From an uncultured Syntrophobacterales bacterium (GTDB taxonomy: Bacteria; Desulfobacterota; Syntrophia; Syntrophales; UBA5619), in the NCBI GenBank assembly GCA_903928915.1, contig CAIYSL010000082.1, forward strand, positions 1 through 38,668: a stretch of 38,668 nucleotides of DNA, in the 5' to 3' direction. Within the stretch, counting starts at the first letter, position 1, and the number at the start of each line of letters is the position of its first letter. The notes under the pieces were generated by a model. The model saw nothing but the letters and a program-made list of their open reading frames with translations. It searched no databases and was not told the DNA's origin. Shown in pieces: positions 18,295 to 25,113 of this stretch. Both the position numbers and the translations under genes were made by a program.

Positions 18295-18606
18295 ATGGCA
18301 AGAGAACAAGTCATGATCCGGTTTGCCTCGCTGCGGAACAGAAGACTATTCTGTCTCATCACCGTCTTCCTCACGGTTTCCCTCTTCGTGGCGGATATCT
18401 CCGATCTCCGCGAAGAGCTGCAAATCCGCTCCTGCCCGTACACTACCGGCGTCGACGACGACATCACGACCGGTATCACGGTTCGGTTCGTCTTCGCTTC
18501 GTCGCCGATCCTCACGTTCTCCCCTGTTCGCGGGAATGCGTCGGTCGCTATCTCCGCATCGCACCTTCCGCCCTGCGGCTTCCGGGCCCCTCCCTCCCTG
18601 TCTTGA
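18295..18606 (+). CDS. Small single-pass membrane protein, unrecognised
   Basis: 103 residues, or 97 from the ATG at 18313. The N-terminal helix RRLFCLITVFLTVSLFVAD is preceded by basic residues, giving a signal or anchor. The mature part has one Cys (IRSCPYTTG), an acidic DDD, and ends GFRAPPSLS. Codon use is high in G/C at third positions like the neighbours, supporting a real gene. I recall similar short deltaproteobacterial proteins with a terminal RAPP motif, without known function. Ribosome sites are weak for both starts. The gene follows birA by 33 bp. Confidence 0.55.
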   Translation: MAREQVMIRFASLRNRRLFCLITVFLTVSLFVADISDLREELQIRSCPYTTGVDDDITTGITVRFVFASSPILTFSPVRGNASVAISASHLPPCGFRAPPSLS

Positions 18607-18698
18607 TACCGCGCCGAAATCCCATTCCTTCAGCGGTGGAACGATAGCCCGCTATCGCTCCCGTACACCCGAATTCGCTTTGACGAAAAACGACAGCT

Positions 18699-18747
18699 CC
18701 CGCGGCGAGCCGCGGGGGCAGGCTTGCCGACGGGTCCAGGCGGCAAG
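18699..18747. repeat. Two consecutive hairpins upstream of the glycosyltransferase
   Basis: CCCGCGG (18699-18705) pairs with CCGCGGG (18710-18716) around CGAG. CTTGCCG (18723-18729) pairs with CGGCAAG (18741-18747). They end 32 bp before the glycosyltransferase ATG. No T-run follows either, so they are more likely leader structures than terminators. The rest of 18607-18779 shows nothing else recognisable. Confidence 0.45.
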
Positions 18748-18779
18748 ACCGCACAGCGGGCGAATCGAGGCGAAGAACT

Positions 18780-20027
18780 ATGAAATTGACAACCCTTGCC
18801 GGCAGGCTGTTTCAGGGAAAGCAGGGAAAACTGCCGGTCGTCTGTATATTCGGCCGCAGCCGTATCGAGCTGGTTACCCCCGTCGTAGAGGAGTATGAGG
18901 AGAAGCGGCTCGACTGCCGCTGCTACCCTTCCGACTCCGCTCTCGAACGGGTTCTCGTCCGGGATAAGCCGGACGTCATCGTAACGATCGGGAACCGGTC
19001 TGGCTATCCCACCCTGGCGAAGGCCCCCTTCGAGATACAGCGGCGCTGGCTTCATTACGACACGTTGCCGGACCTGGACCGGCTTGGTATCGCCGCGTAC
19101 GATCGATACCTGAGGAACATGCTCGCCGAGGACGTCGCGGAGGGAACCCCGCTCGTCACCGTTTTCACCGCTGCCTACAATACGGGGGACGCAATCCGGC
19201 GTCCCTTCGCTTCGCTCAGGGGCCAGACCTACAGCAACTGGGAATGGATCATCGTGGACGATTCGGACGACTCAGGGAAGACCTTCGGCATGCTCTGCGG
19301 AATTGCCAAGCAGGATCACCGGATCCAGGTCTTCAAGCCCGGGGAGCACTCGGGGGTCATTGGCAAGGTGAAGAGCTGGGCCTGCAGCCTCGCCAAGGGG
19401 GCGGTCCTCGTCGAGCTGGACCACGACGATGAATTGACCGACTACGCCCTGGATCACGTCATCAGAGGGTTTGCGCAGTATCCGGAGGCGGGGTTCCTGT
19501 ACACGGACTGCGCAGAGATTCATCCGGACCGGACGAGTCACACCTACCGCGACGGCTGGGCCTTCGGCTATGGGTCGTATGCCGAGGTCGAGTACCGCGG
19601 CCGGCGCTACCAGTCGGGCAGCGCCGGCAACATCAACGCCAAGACCATCCGGCACATCATCTCGGCGCCCAACCACATCCGCGCCTGGAGGAGGTCGTGT
19701 TACGAAGCGATCGGCGGACACAACAAGAAGCTCCACGTCGCCGACGATTATGAGATCCTCGTCAGGACCTTTCTCAAGACGCGAATGGTGCGGGTTCCCA
19801 AGCTCTGCTATTTCCAGCATATCGGCAACACCGCCCAACAGGAACGGAACCGGGATATCCACCGCCACGTACGGTCCATCAGGCTCCACTACGACCGGAT
19901 GATCCACCAGCGGCTCCTCGAACTGGGGTGCGATGATTTTGCCTGGGATGAAAGGAACAACTGTTCCGACTACCGCCTCCCCAACCCGACCGCGGAATCC
20001 CACGCGACTCTGATCGCCGACGTTTGA
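18780..20027 (+). CDS. Family 2 glycosyltransferase with unusual N-terminal domain
   Basis: 415 residues. A GT-A domain starts near residue 124 (PLVTVFTAAYNTGDAIRRPF), with WEWIIVDDSDDSG and the metal-binding DxD region VELDHDDEL (about 211-219). Acceptor-side features follow: HIRAWRRSCYEAIGGHN, then VADDYEILVRTF. The first 120 residues (KLPVVCIFGRSRIELVTPVV, DVIVTIGNRSGYPTL) look like a Rossmann-like half domain similar to the front of GT4-type enzymes, so the protein may be a composite. It transfers a sugar from a nucleotide donor, probably for surface polysaccharide. No polysaccharide cluster surrounds it. The ATG follows GAGGCGAAGAA. Confidence 0.88.
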   Translation: MKLTTLAGRLFQGKQGKLPVVCIFGRSRIELVTPVVEEYEEKRLDCRCYPSDSALERVLVRDKPDVIVTIGNRSGYPTLAKAPFEIQRRWLHYDTLPDLDRLGIAAYDRYLRNMLAEDVAEGTPLVTVFTAAYNTGDAIRRPFASLRGQTYSNWEWIIVDDSDDSGKTFGMLCGIAKQDHRIQVFKPGEHSGVIGKVKSWACSLAKGAVLVELDHDDELTDYALDHVIRGFAQYPEAGFLYTDCAEIHPDRTSHTYRDGWAFGYGSYAEVEYRGRRYQSGSAGNINAKTIRHIISAPNHIRAWRRSCYEAIGGHNKKLHVADDYEILVRTFLKTRMVRVPKLCYFQHIGNTAQQERNRDIHRHVRSIRLHYDRMIHQRLLELGCDDFAWDERNNCSDYRLPNPTAESHATLIADV

Positions 20028-20054
20028 GGGGCATCGATAACTCGCATATTTTGT

Positions 20055-20083
20055 TTGACAACCCTCCGCAAATGGTCTATGGA
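20055..20083 (+). promoter_or_regulatory. Likely promoter for cimA leader transcript
   Basis: TTGACA (perfect -35) at 20055-20060, a 17-bp spacer and TATGGA at 20078-20083. Transcription would begin near 20090, giving a leader of about 190 nt before cimA. It lies 28 bp after the glycosyltransferase stop in a locally AT-rich patch. Confidence 0.6.
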
Positions 20084-20163
20084 ATTTATCAAACATCGTC
20101 AGTGGGGACACAGGTGCGGCACTTTTTCTTCAGCGCGACAATCGGAGGCATAATTATCGGGCC

Positions 20164-20257
20164 CACATAGGGGCCTGATAGGGGGAGAGTCTCGGCAAGA
20201 GGCAGTGCAGAATCGACTTTAATCCGTTATCAGGTGAAAACCGGTAACGGATTTTTT
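20164..20257 (+). terminator. Intrinsic terminator with possible antiterminator in the cimA leader
   Basis: ATCCGTTATC at 20222-20231 pairs with GGTAACGGAT at 20243-20252 through one U-G pair. The stem continues past a bulged A as GGT/ACC closed by a GAAA tetraloop, and is followed by a run of T (20252-20257). This is a textbook Rho-independent terminator. It ends 22 bp before the cimA ATG, too close for another promoter in between. Upstream, CCTGATA at 20174-20180 is complementary to TATCAGG at 20228-20234 (7 pairs plus a G-U at each end), which would break the terminator. That makes transcription attenuation plausible. No T-box motif or leader peptide rich in one amino acid was found. Confidence 0.6.
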
Positions 20258-20279
20258 GTTTGCAGGGCAAGGAGGAGCC

Positions 20280-21884
20280 ATGAAGGAACAGCAGGTATGC
20301 ATCTACGACACGACGCTCAGGGACGGAACGCAGGCGGAGCACATCAATTTTTCCGCCGAGGAGAAACTGCGGATCGCCCTGCGCCTGGACGAGATGGGGT
20401 TCCACTACATCGAGGGGGGGTGGCCGGGCTCCAACCCCAAGGACGCCCGCTTCTTCGCGATGGCCAGGTCGGCCGCCTTCCGGAACGCCCGACTGACCGC
20501 CTTCGGCAGCACCTGCAAGCCCGGCGCCAGCCCCGGGCAGTGCCGGAACATCAGGGCCCTGCTCAAGGCGGAAACGCCGGTCGTGGCCGTGTTCGGCAAG
20601 AGCTGGGACCTCCACGTAACCGACATCCTCGGGACCACCCGCAGGGAAAACCTCGCGCTGATCGGCGACACCGTCGCCTTCCTGAAGGCGCGGGAGAAGG
20701 AGGTCATCTTCGACGCGGAGCACTTCTTCGACGGCTATCGGGAAAACGCACCCTACGCCCTGGCCACCCTGAAGGCGGCCTTCGCCGCCGGGGCAGACCG
20801 GATCGTCCTGTGCGACACCAACGGCGGGACCCTCCCCCACGACCTGACCGCGGCGGTCGCGAAGGCGGCGCAGATCGTCCCGCCCGGGCGGCTGGGCATC
20901 CACGCCCATAACGACGGCGGCCTGGCCGTGGCCAACTCCATCGCCGCCGTCCAGGCCGGGGTCACGATGGTCCAGGGGACGGTCAACGGCTACGGCGAGC
21001 GGTGCGGCAACGCCGATTTGATCACCGTCATCGCCAACCTCCAGCTGAAGATGAACCGGCGCTGCATCCCCGAAGCGGCGCTCAGCCAGCTCACCAACCT
21101 CTCGTACTACGTGAGCGAAATGGCGAACGCCCGGCCGCTCCCCTTCCGCCCCTTCGTCGGCCGGAGCGCCTTCACCCACAAGGGAGGCGTCCACGTCCAC
21201 GCCGTGGCCAAGAACCCGCAGGCCTACGAGCACATCGCCCCGGAGCGGGTGGGGAACCGCCAGCGGGTCGTGGTTTCGGACCTGGCCGGGAAGAGCAACA
21301 TCGCCTTCAAGGCAAAACAGTTCGGGATCGACGTGGGGAAAAACGACGCCCTGAGCAAGAAGATCGTTCGGGAGATCAAGCGGCTGGAGGACCAGGGATA
21401 CCAGTACGACGCGGCCGAAGGGTCGCTGGCGCTGCTGATGAAGAAGATCACCGGCGTCTTCGCCGAGCCCTTCACCCTGGAGTGCTTCAACGTGACGAAC
21501 GGCAAGACCGGCAACCGGCCCTCCCTGTGCCAGGCGATGATCAAGATCTCCGTGGGCAGCGAGGTGGAGCTGACCGCGGCGGAGGGGAACGGTCCGGTCA
21601 ATGCCCTCGACCACGCCCTCAGGAAGGCCCTGACCAAGTTCTACCCGCAGATCAATGAGATGCACCTGGTCGACTTCAAGGTCCGGATCGTGGAGGGGAG
21701 CGAAGGCACGGCGGCGCGGGTCAAGGTGCAGCTCGAATCCCGGGACCCAGAGGGGTCCTGGAGCACGATCGGCGTGTCCGAGAACATCATCGAGGCGAGC
21801 TGGCAGGCCCTGGTGGACAGCATCCAGTACAAGCTGAGCAAGGACAACCTCAACCGGAACGAAGGGCGGCAGAAGGCGGGGTGA
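20280..21884 (+). CDS. cimA: (R)-citramalate synthase
   Basis: 534 residues, matching the long citramalate synthase type (TIGR00977). The alpha-isopropylmalate/homocitrate synthase signature is at the N-terminus (IYDTTLRDGTQAEHINFS) with metal-binding HAHND near residue 208 and the conserved NGYGERCGNAD. The C-terminal third (from about residue 400) is the LeuA-type regulatory domain. It condenses acetyl-CoA with pyruvate to (R)-citramalate, giving 2-oxobutyrate for isoleucine without threonine deaminase, as is typical in Geobacter relatives. The start has AAGGAGGAGCC just upstream. Expression is probably controlled by the terminator-bearing leader. The next gene is convergent, 21 bp away. 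Confidence 0.93.
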   Translation: MKEQQVCIYDTTLRDGTQAEHINFSAEEKLRIALRLDEMGFHYIEGGWPGSNPKDARFFAMARSAAFRNARLTAFGSTCKPGASPGQCRNIRALLKAETPVVAVFGKSWDLHVTDILGTTRRENLALIGDTVAFLKAREKEVIFDAEHFFDGYRENAPYALATLKAAFAAGADRIVLCDTNGGTLPHDLTAAVAKAAQIVPPGRLGIHAHNDGGLAVANSIAAVQAGVTMVQGTVNGYGERCGNADLITVIANLQLKMNRRCIPEAALSQLTNLSYYVSEMANARPLPFRPFVGRSAFTHKGGVHVHAVAKNPQAYEHIAPERVGNRQRVVVSDLAGKSNIAFKAKQFGIDVGKNDALSKKIVREIKRLEDQGYQYDAAEGSLALLMKKITGVFAEPFTLECFNVTNGKTGNRPSLCQAMIKISVGSEVELTAAEGNGPVNALDHALRKALTKFYPQINEMHLVDFKVRIVEGSEGTAARVKVQLESRDPEGSWSTIGVSENIIEASWQALVDSIQYKLSKDNLNRNEGRQKAG

Positions 21885-21905
21885 AGCGCCCCGGGGGATC
21901 ACCCG

Positions 21906-23993
21906 CTACGGCGCCATGAGATTCAGGGCGATCGCCGTCCCCTGCGCGCCGTACAGCAGCAGGTACTTCGCGCCGCTGCCGGAAAACGACGGCGCTCCGC
22001 TTCCCGTACCGGAGGCGAGTTCCCGGAACTCCGCATCGTACAGGAACCAGCGGGCGGCGCCGCTGAGGGTAAGCGCACCGGCAGCGGGGAGGCGGCGCCA
22101 CTGGGCAAACCCGTCGCTGCCGATCGCCACCGTGGAGGAGCCCGAGGGGAGCGGCGGGACGCCCGACAGGGGGCGGTACAGATAGCTGCCCAGGCGGAGC
22201 CACTGCTGACCGTCCCGAGGCTCGATTCCCGCCTCCGTCAGGTTCGAGACGCCGTCGGGGAGCGTCAGGAACATCCCGTCCAGCCGGTCGTCGGAGGCCG
22301 GGGTCCTGTCGCGGAGAGGGTTGTTCCCCCACACATAACCGGTCAGGCCGGCGATCCGCTGGAACCGGAAGCTGGGGTCCGCCACCTTCACCGGGAAGTT
22401 CACGTAGGTCTCTTTATTCACCGGCAGCCAGCGCTCGTCCAGCCGCGCCTGCCAGGCAGCCGATACGGCCGGCCTGTCGCCGAGCCGCTGGGCAAGCATG
22501 ATCGTGACGCTGTAGTGGCCGAACCCCCGCTTCAGCCGCTTGGCGATGTAGGTGTGTCCCGCGCGGCTCAACAGCCGCAATGCCTTGACCGGGTCGTTGT
22601 CCGCCGCATACCAGCCGTCGCTGCGGAGCTTGAACTGGCTGTATTCCGGGGTCCAGTCACCGCCGAATGCCTCGACAAAGAGCGAATCATCCGCCCCGTA
22701 GCTCAGGCGGTAGACCCCGCTTGCCGAGGCGTAGAATCCCGGGTAGGCGCTTCTTTCTTCCGCGGTCACGGCCTTCGTGGGCAGCGGCGTTTTCGGCAGC
22801 GGCCCCGGCATGGCGGCGATTCTGCCGCGCTCCACCAGGGCGCGCAGCAGGATCCGCTCCGAGATCGTCACGGCATGGCCGGAGGTAAAGGAGGTGGCGA
22901 AGGAGCCGGAGGCGCCGAACACCACCACCGCCAGCCCCTCTTCCGGCGCCACGGCGATATTGGCGCCGTAGTACCCGCTCATGTCGCCGGTCTTGTCCCA
23001 GGCCGTGACACCCGCCGCCGCCAGCCCCGGCTGGACCACCGTATCCCACCCCAGGCCGAACCGGTTCTCTTCGTACGGCACCGGATTGAACGATCCCAGC
23101 CGTTGATCCTGCGCCATGGCTGCCACCGACCGGGCGGAGAGAATCCGGCGGGAGCCGTACACCCCCTTGTTGATCAGCATCATGGCCAGGCGACCCAAAT
23201 CCTCCGGGGTGGAGAAGAGGCCGCCCGAGCCGTAGACGTTGAAGAAGTACATCGGCAGCCCGGTGGTTCCGTCGTAGGGTACGGCGTAGGAGTTCCCGGG
23301 AAGGGGCTCGGTCTGGTACCGGCTGGCGTTCATGCCGAGCGGAACGAAGATGTTGTCGCGGACGAATGCCGGGTACTCCTGGCCCGTCACCGCCGTAATC
23401 AGGTTCTCCACCATCGTGAACCCGTCGTTGTTGTAGGAGCTGAGGGTTCCCGGGTCGTGCTTCAGGCGCTGGTATTTCAGGGAGTCCATCATCTGGGCGG
23501 CATATCCGGGAAAGGGAGCGAGGGTGATCCCTCCCCGCACATCATTGCCGGGAAGGCCGGAGGAGTGGTTCAAGAGCATCCGCACGGTGATGTCCCGGTG
23601 GCGCGGATCGAGGGGCATGCGAAAATCGCTGATGTAGGTCGTTATCGGTTCATCCAGCGATACGCGCTCCTGGTCCACGAGGATCATGACCGCCACCGTG
23701 GCCAGCATCTTGCTCAGCGAGCAGATGCCGTAGAGCGTATCGGTCGTTGCCCGCCGGCCTGACCCGCGATCCGCATCGCCGAAGGCCTCGGACCAGAGCA
23801 CGCGCTCGCCGTCCACGAGGGCTACGGAGAGAGCGGCGGCGCCGGTTTCCGCCATGATCTCCTGCGCGGCGGCGCGGCCTTCGGCGATGACGGCGGAATA
23901 GGGATTGCCGGACGGGGACGAGCTGCCGCAGCCCGCAAGGAAGGCGCCGGCGAGCAGAAGGCAGCAAACCTTCGGGAAGAGATGTGCGCGCAT
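21906..23993 (-). CDS. Lipoprotein serine hydrolase, class C beta-lactamase/AmpH-like fold
   Basis: 695 residues. The signal peptide ends in a lipobox (LAGAFLAGC, Cys22). A PF00144 domain covers about residues 35-390. Catalytic motifs are all present: Ser92-Leu-Ser-Lys95, Tyr187-Asn-Asn189 and Lys334-Thr-Gly336. The remaining 300 residues have no lactamase motifs and look beta-rich (SAYPGFYASASGVYRLSYGAD, LRLGSYLYRPLSG), as in long esterase or peptidase relatives. It is probably a periplasmic or outer-membrane-anchored esterase or D-amino-acid peptidase, not necessarily a lactamase. The ATG with GGAGG eight bases upstream is chosen over a longer frame starting at 24059, which lacks the lipobox context. 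Confidence 0.9.
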   Translation of the reverse strand: MRAHLFPKVCCLLLAGAFLAGCGSSSPSGNPYSAVIAEGRAAAQEIMAETGAAALSVALVDGERVLWSEAFGDADRGSGRRATTDTLYGICSLSKMLATVAVMILVDQERVSLDEPITTYISDFRMPLDPRHRDITVRMLLNHSSGLPGNDVRGGITLAPFPGYAAQMMDSLKYQRLKHDPGTLSSYNNDGFTMVENLITAVTGQEYPAFVRDNIFVPLGMNASRYQTEPLPGNSYAVPYDGTTGLPMYFFNVYGSGGLFSTPEDLGRLAMMLINKGVYGSRRILSARSVAAMAQDQRLGSFNPVPYEENRFGLGWDTVVQPGLAAAGVTAWDKTGDMSGYYGANIAVAPEEGLAVVVFGASGSFATSFTSGHAVTISERILLRALVERGRIAAMPGPLPKTPLPTKAVTAEERSAYPGFYASASGVYRLSYGADDSLFVEAFGGDWTPEYSQFKLRSDGWYAADNDPVKALRLLSRAGHTYIAKRLKRGFGHYSVTIMLAQRLGDRPAVSAAWQARLDERWLPVNKETYVNFPVKVADPSFRFQRIAGLTGYVWGNNPLRDRTPASDDRLDGMFLTLPDGVSNLTEAGIEPRDGQQWLRLGSYLYRPLSGVPPLPSGSSTVAIGSDGFAQWRRLPAAGALTLSGAARWFLYDAEFRELASGTGSGAPSFSGSGAKYLLLYGAQGTAIALNLMAP

Positions 23994-24120
23994 GACACAA
24001 GCCTCCGGAGTGGAATGGTTCCCGCCGCGTTCTATATCCCTTCCGACGGCACGCGTCAAGCCGGCAGAGTCGCCGGCAGCGACTCAGGCTGATTCGGAAG
24101 ACGTCCCGCGGCACAGAATG

Positions 24121-24786
24121 TCAGGTGAGGAAGGCCTTCAGGGCTGTTTCGTCCACCCCGAACTCCCGGGCAAGATGCTCGGGGGTAGCTCCGGTCTGCT
24201 CGATCACCTCACGGAGGTACTCTCTGAGGGTCGCCTGCTTTTCGCAGGTGTTGAAATAGTTCTTCAGCACCAGTGCGAGCCCCTCGGAGGGTATCCGGTA
24301 GCCCTTCTTCGTGGCCTCCCGCTCTCCGACGCTCTCCGGGATGCCGAGGACGACGATCCGCTCGTCCACGACGGTGAAGCGGATGTTGTGGACCATCAGG
24401 CAGCTGCTGAAGCGGACCTCCGCCCCCGCCTTCGTGTACCGGATGCCGATCGGGAGGCGGTCGGGAAACTTCGGCAGGAGGTACATGATCCGCACCCCCT
24501 TCGCCGACATCTTCGCGATGGCGTCCACGATGTTGCGGGTCGTCTTGATGTCGTCGCCCAGCGGAGGCCTGCCGGTAATGCAGCCGACGATCTCCCGCTG
24601 CGCGTCGAGCATCGCATCCATCAGCGAAAGAAAGTACTCCTGCCGCATGAACACCTTGGTCGCCTTGCCGACCTCTTCGAGGAGGCGGTAGCGCTGCTTG
24701 CCCTCGCGGATACCGTAAACCAGCAGGGCAACCGTGGCGGCCAGCAGCACCGATTCCAGCAGCAGAAGCCCCAGTTCCATGGTCAT
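24121..24786 (-). CDS. Membrane-anchored PLD-like protein with altered HKD motif
   Basis: 221 residues. An N-terminal membrane helix (ELGLLLLESVLLAATVALLVY) is followed by a basic linker and a cytoplasmic domain. The core (GVRIMYLLPKFPDRL, AEVRFSSCLMVHNIRFTVVD, ERIVVLGIPES) has the strand order of phospholipase-D-like folds. However, the H-x-K-x4-D motif appears as HNIRFTVVD, lacking the Lys, and only one copy exists. That points to a binding rather than catalytic domain, as in some PLD-like regulators. The C-terminus (ATPEHLAREFGVDETALKAF) resembles a small helix-turn-helix. The function is unknown. Starts at 24786 and 24780 are equivalent. It ends 127 bp upstream of the lipoprotein hydrolase start on the same strand. 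Confidence 0.75.
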   Translation of the reverse strand: MTMELGLLLLESVLLAATVALLVYGIREGKQRYRLLEEVGKATKVFMRQEYFLSLMDAMLDAQREIVGCITGRPPLGDDIKTTRNIVDAIAKMSAKGVRIMYLLPKFPDRLPIGIRYTKAGAEVRFSSCLMVHNIRFTVVDERIVVLGIPESVGEREATKKGYRIPSEGLALVLKNYFNTCEKQATLREYLREVIEQTGATPEHLAREFGVDETALKAFLT

Positions 24787-25113
24787 GGTTCAGCCTCGCG
24801 CGATCGACGTTCCGGACTACCGATACTCTGCTTGTACTCTCCGGCACGAACAGGGACAATGGGGATAAAATGGAGGGAATCTGGTAAGAGAAAGCTCCCA
24901 GCGGAGGGCAAAATCTCCTTGACATGCCCGACCGCTTTCCTTACCGTTACCCCACGAAAACGCGCAGCTTCCCCCGCCTCCCCCCGTCCGCGCACCGGGC
25001 AGCGGGGGGGGGAGCGCGCCCTGCCGTGGGGCACGTCTCCCGGGGAAGCCGGGTGGCAACAGGCCGCCTCCCGCGCACGGCACGGACAGACGATAGGATT
25101 GGAGCGGTTTCCG
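24787..25113. other. 327-bp divergent intergenic region with weak promoter and G-rich repeat
   Basis: Between the divergent PLD-like and permease genes. On the plus strand, TTGACA at 24919-24924 and TACCGT at 24942-24947 are 17 bp apart, a possible promoter for the permease with a poor -10. GGCAGCGGGGGGGGGAG at 24998-25014 repeats a phrase found at 15988 and 37812 and is preceded by C-rich runs (24971-24986). No small gene is supported. Confidence 0.5.

Noticed and set aside
20084-20280. T-box or leucine-type leader peptide for cimA
   Set aside because: No T-box antiterminator core (GGTGGNACCGCG-like) and no short frame rich in branched-chain amino-acid codons were seen.
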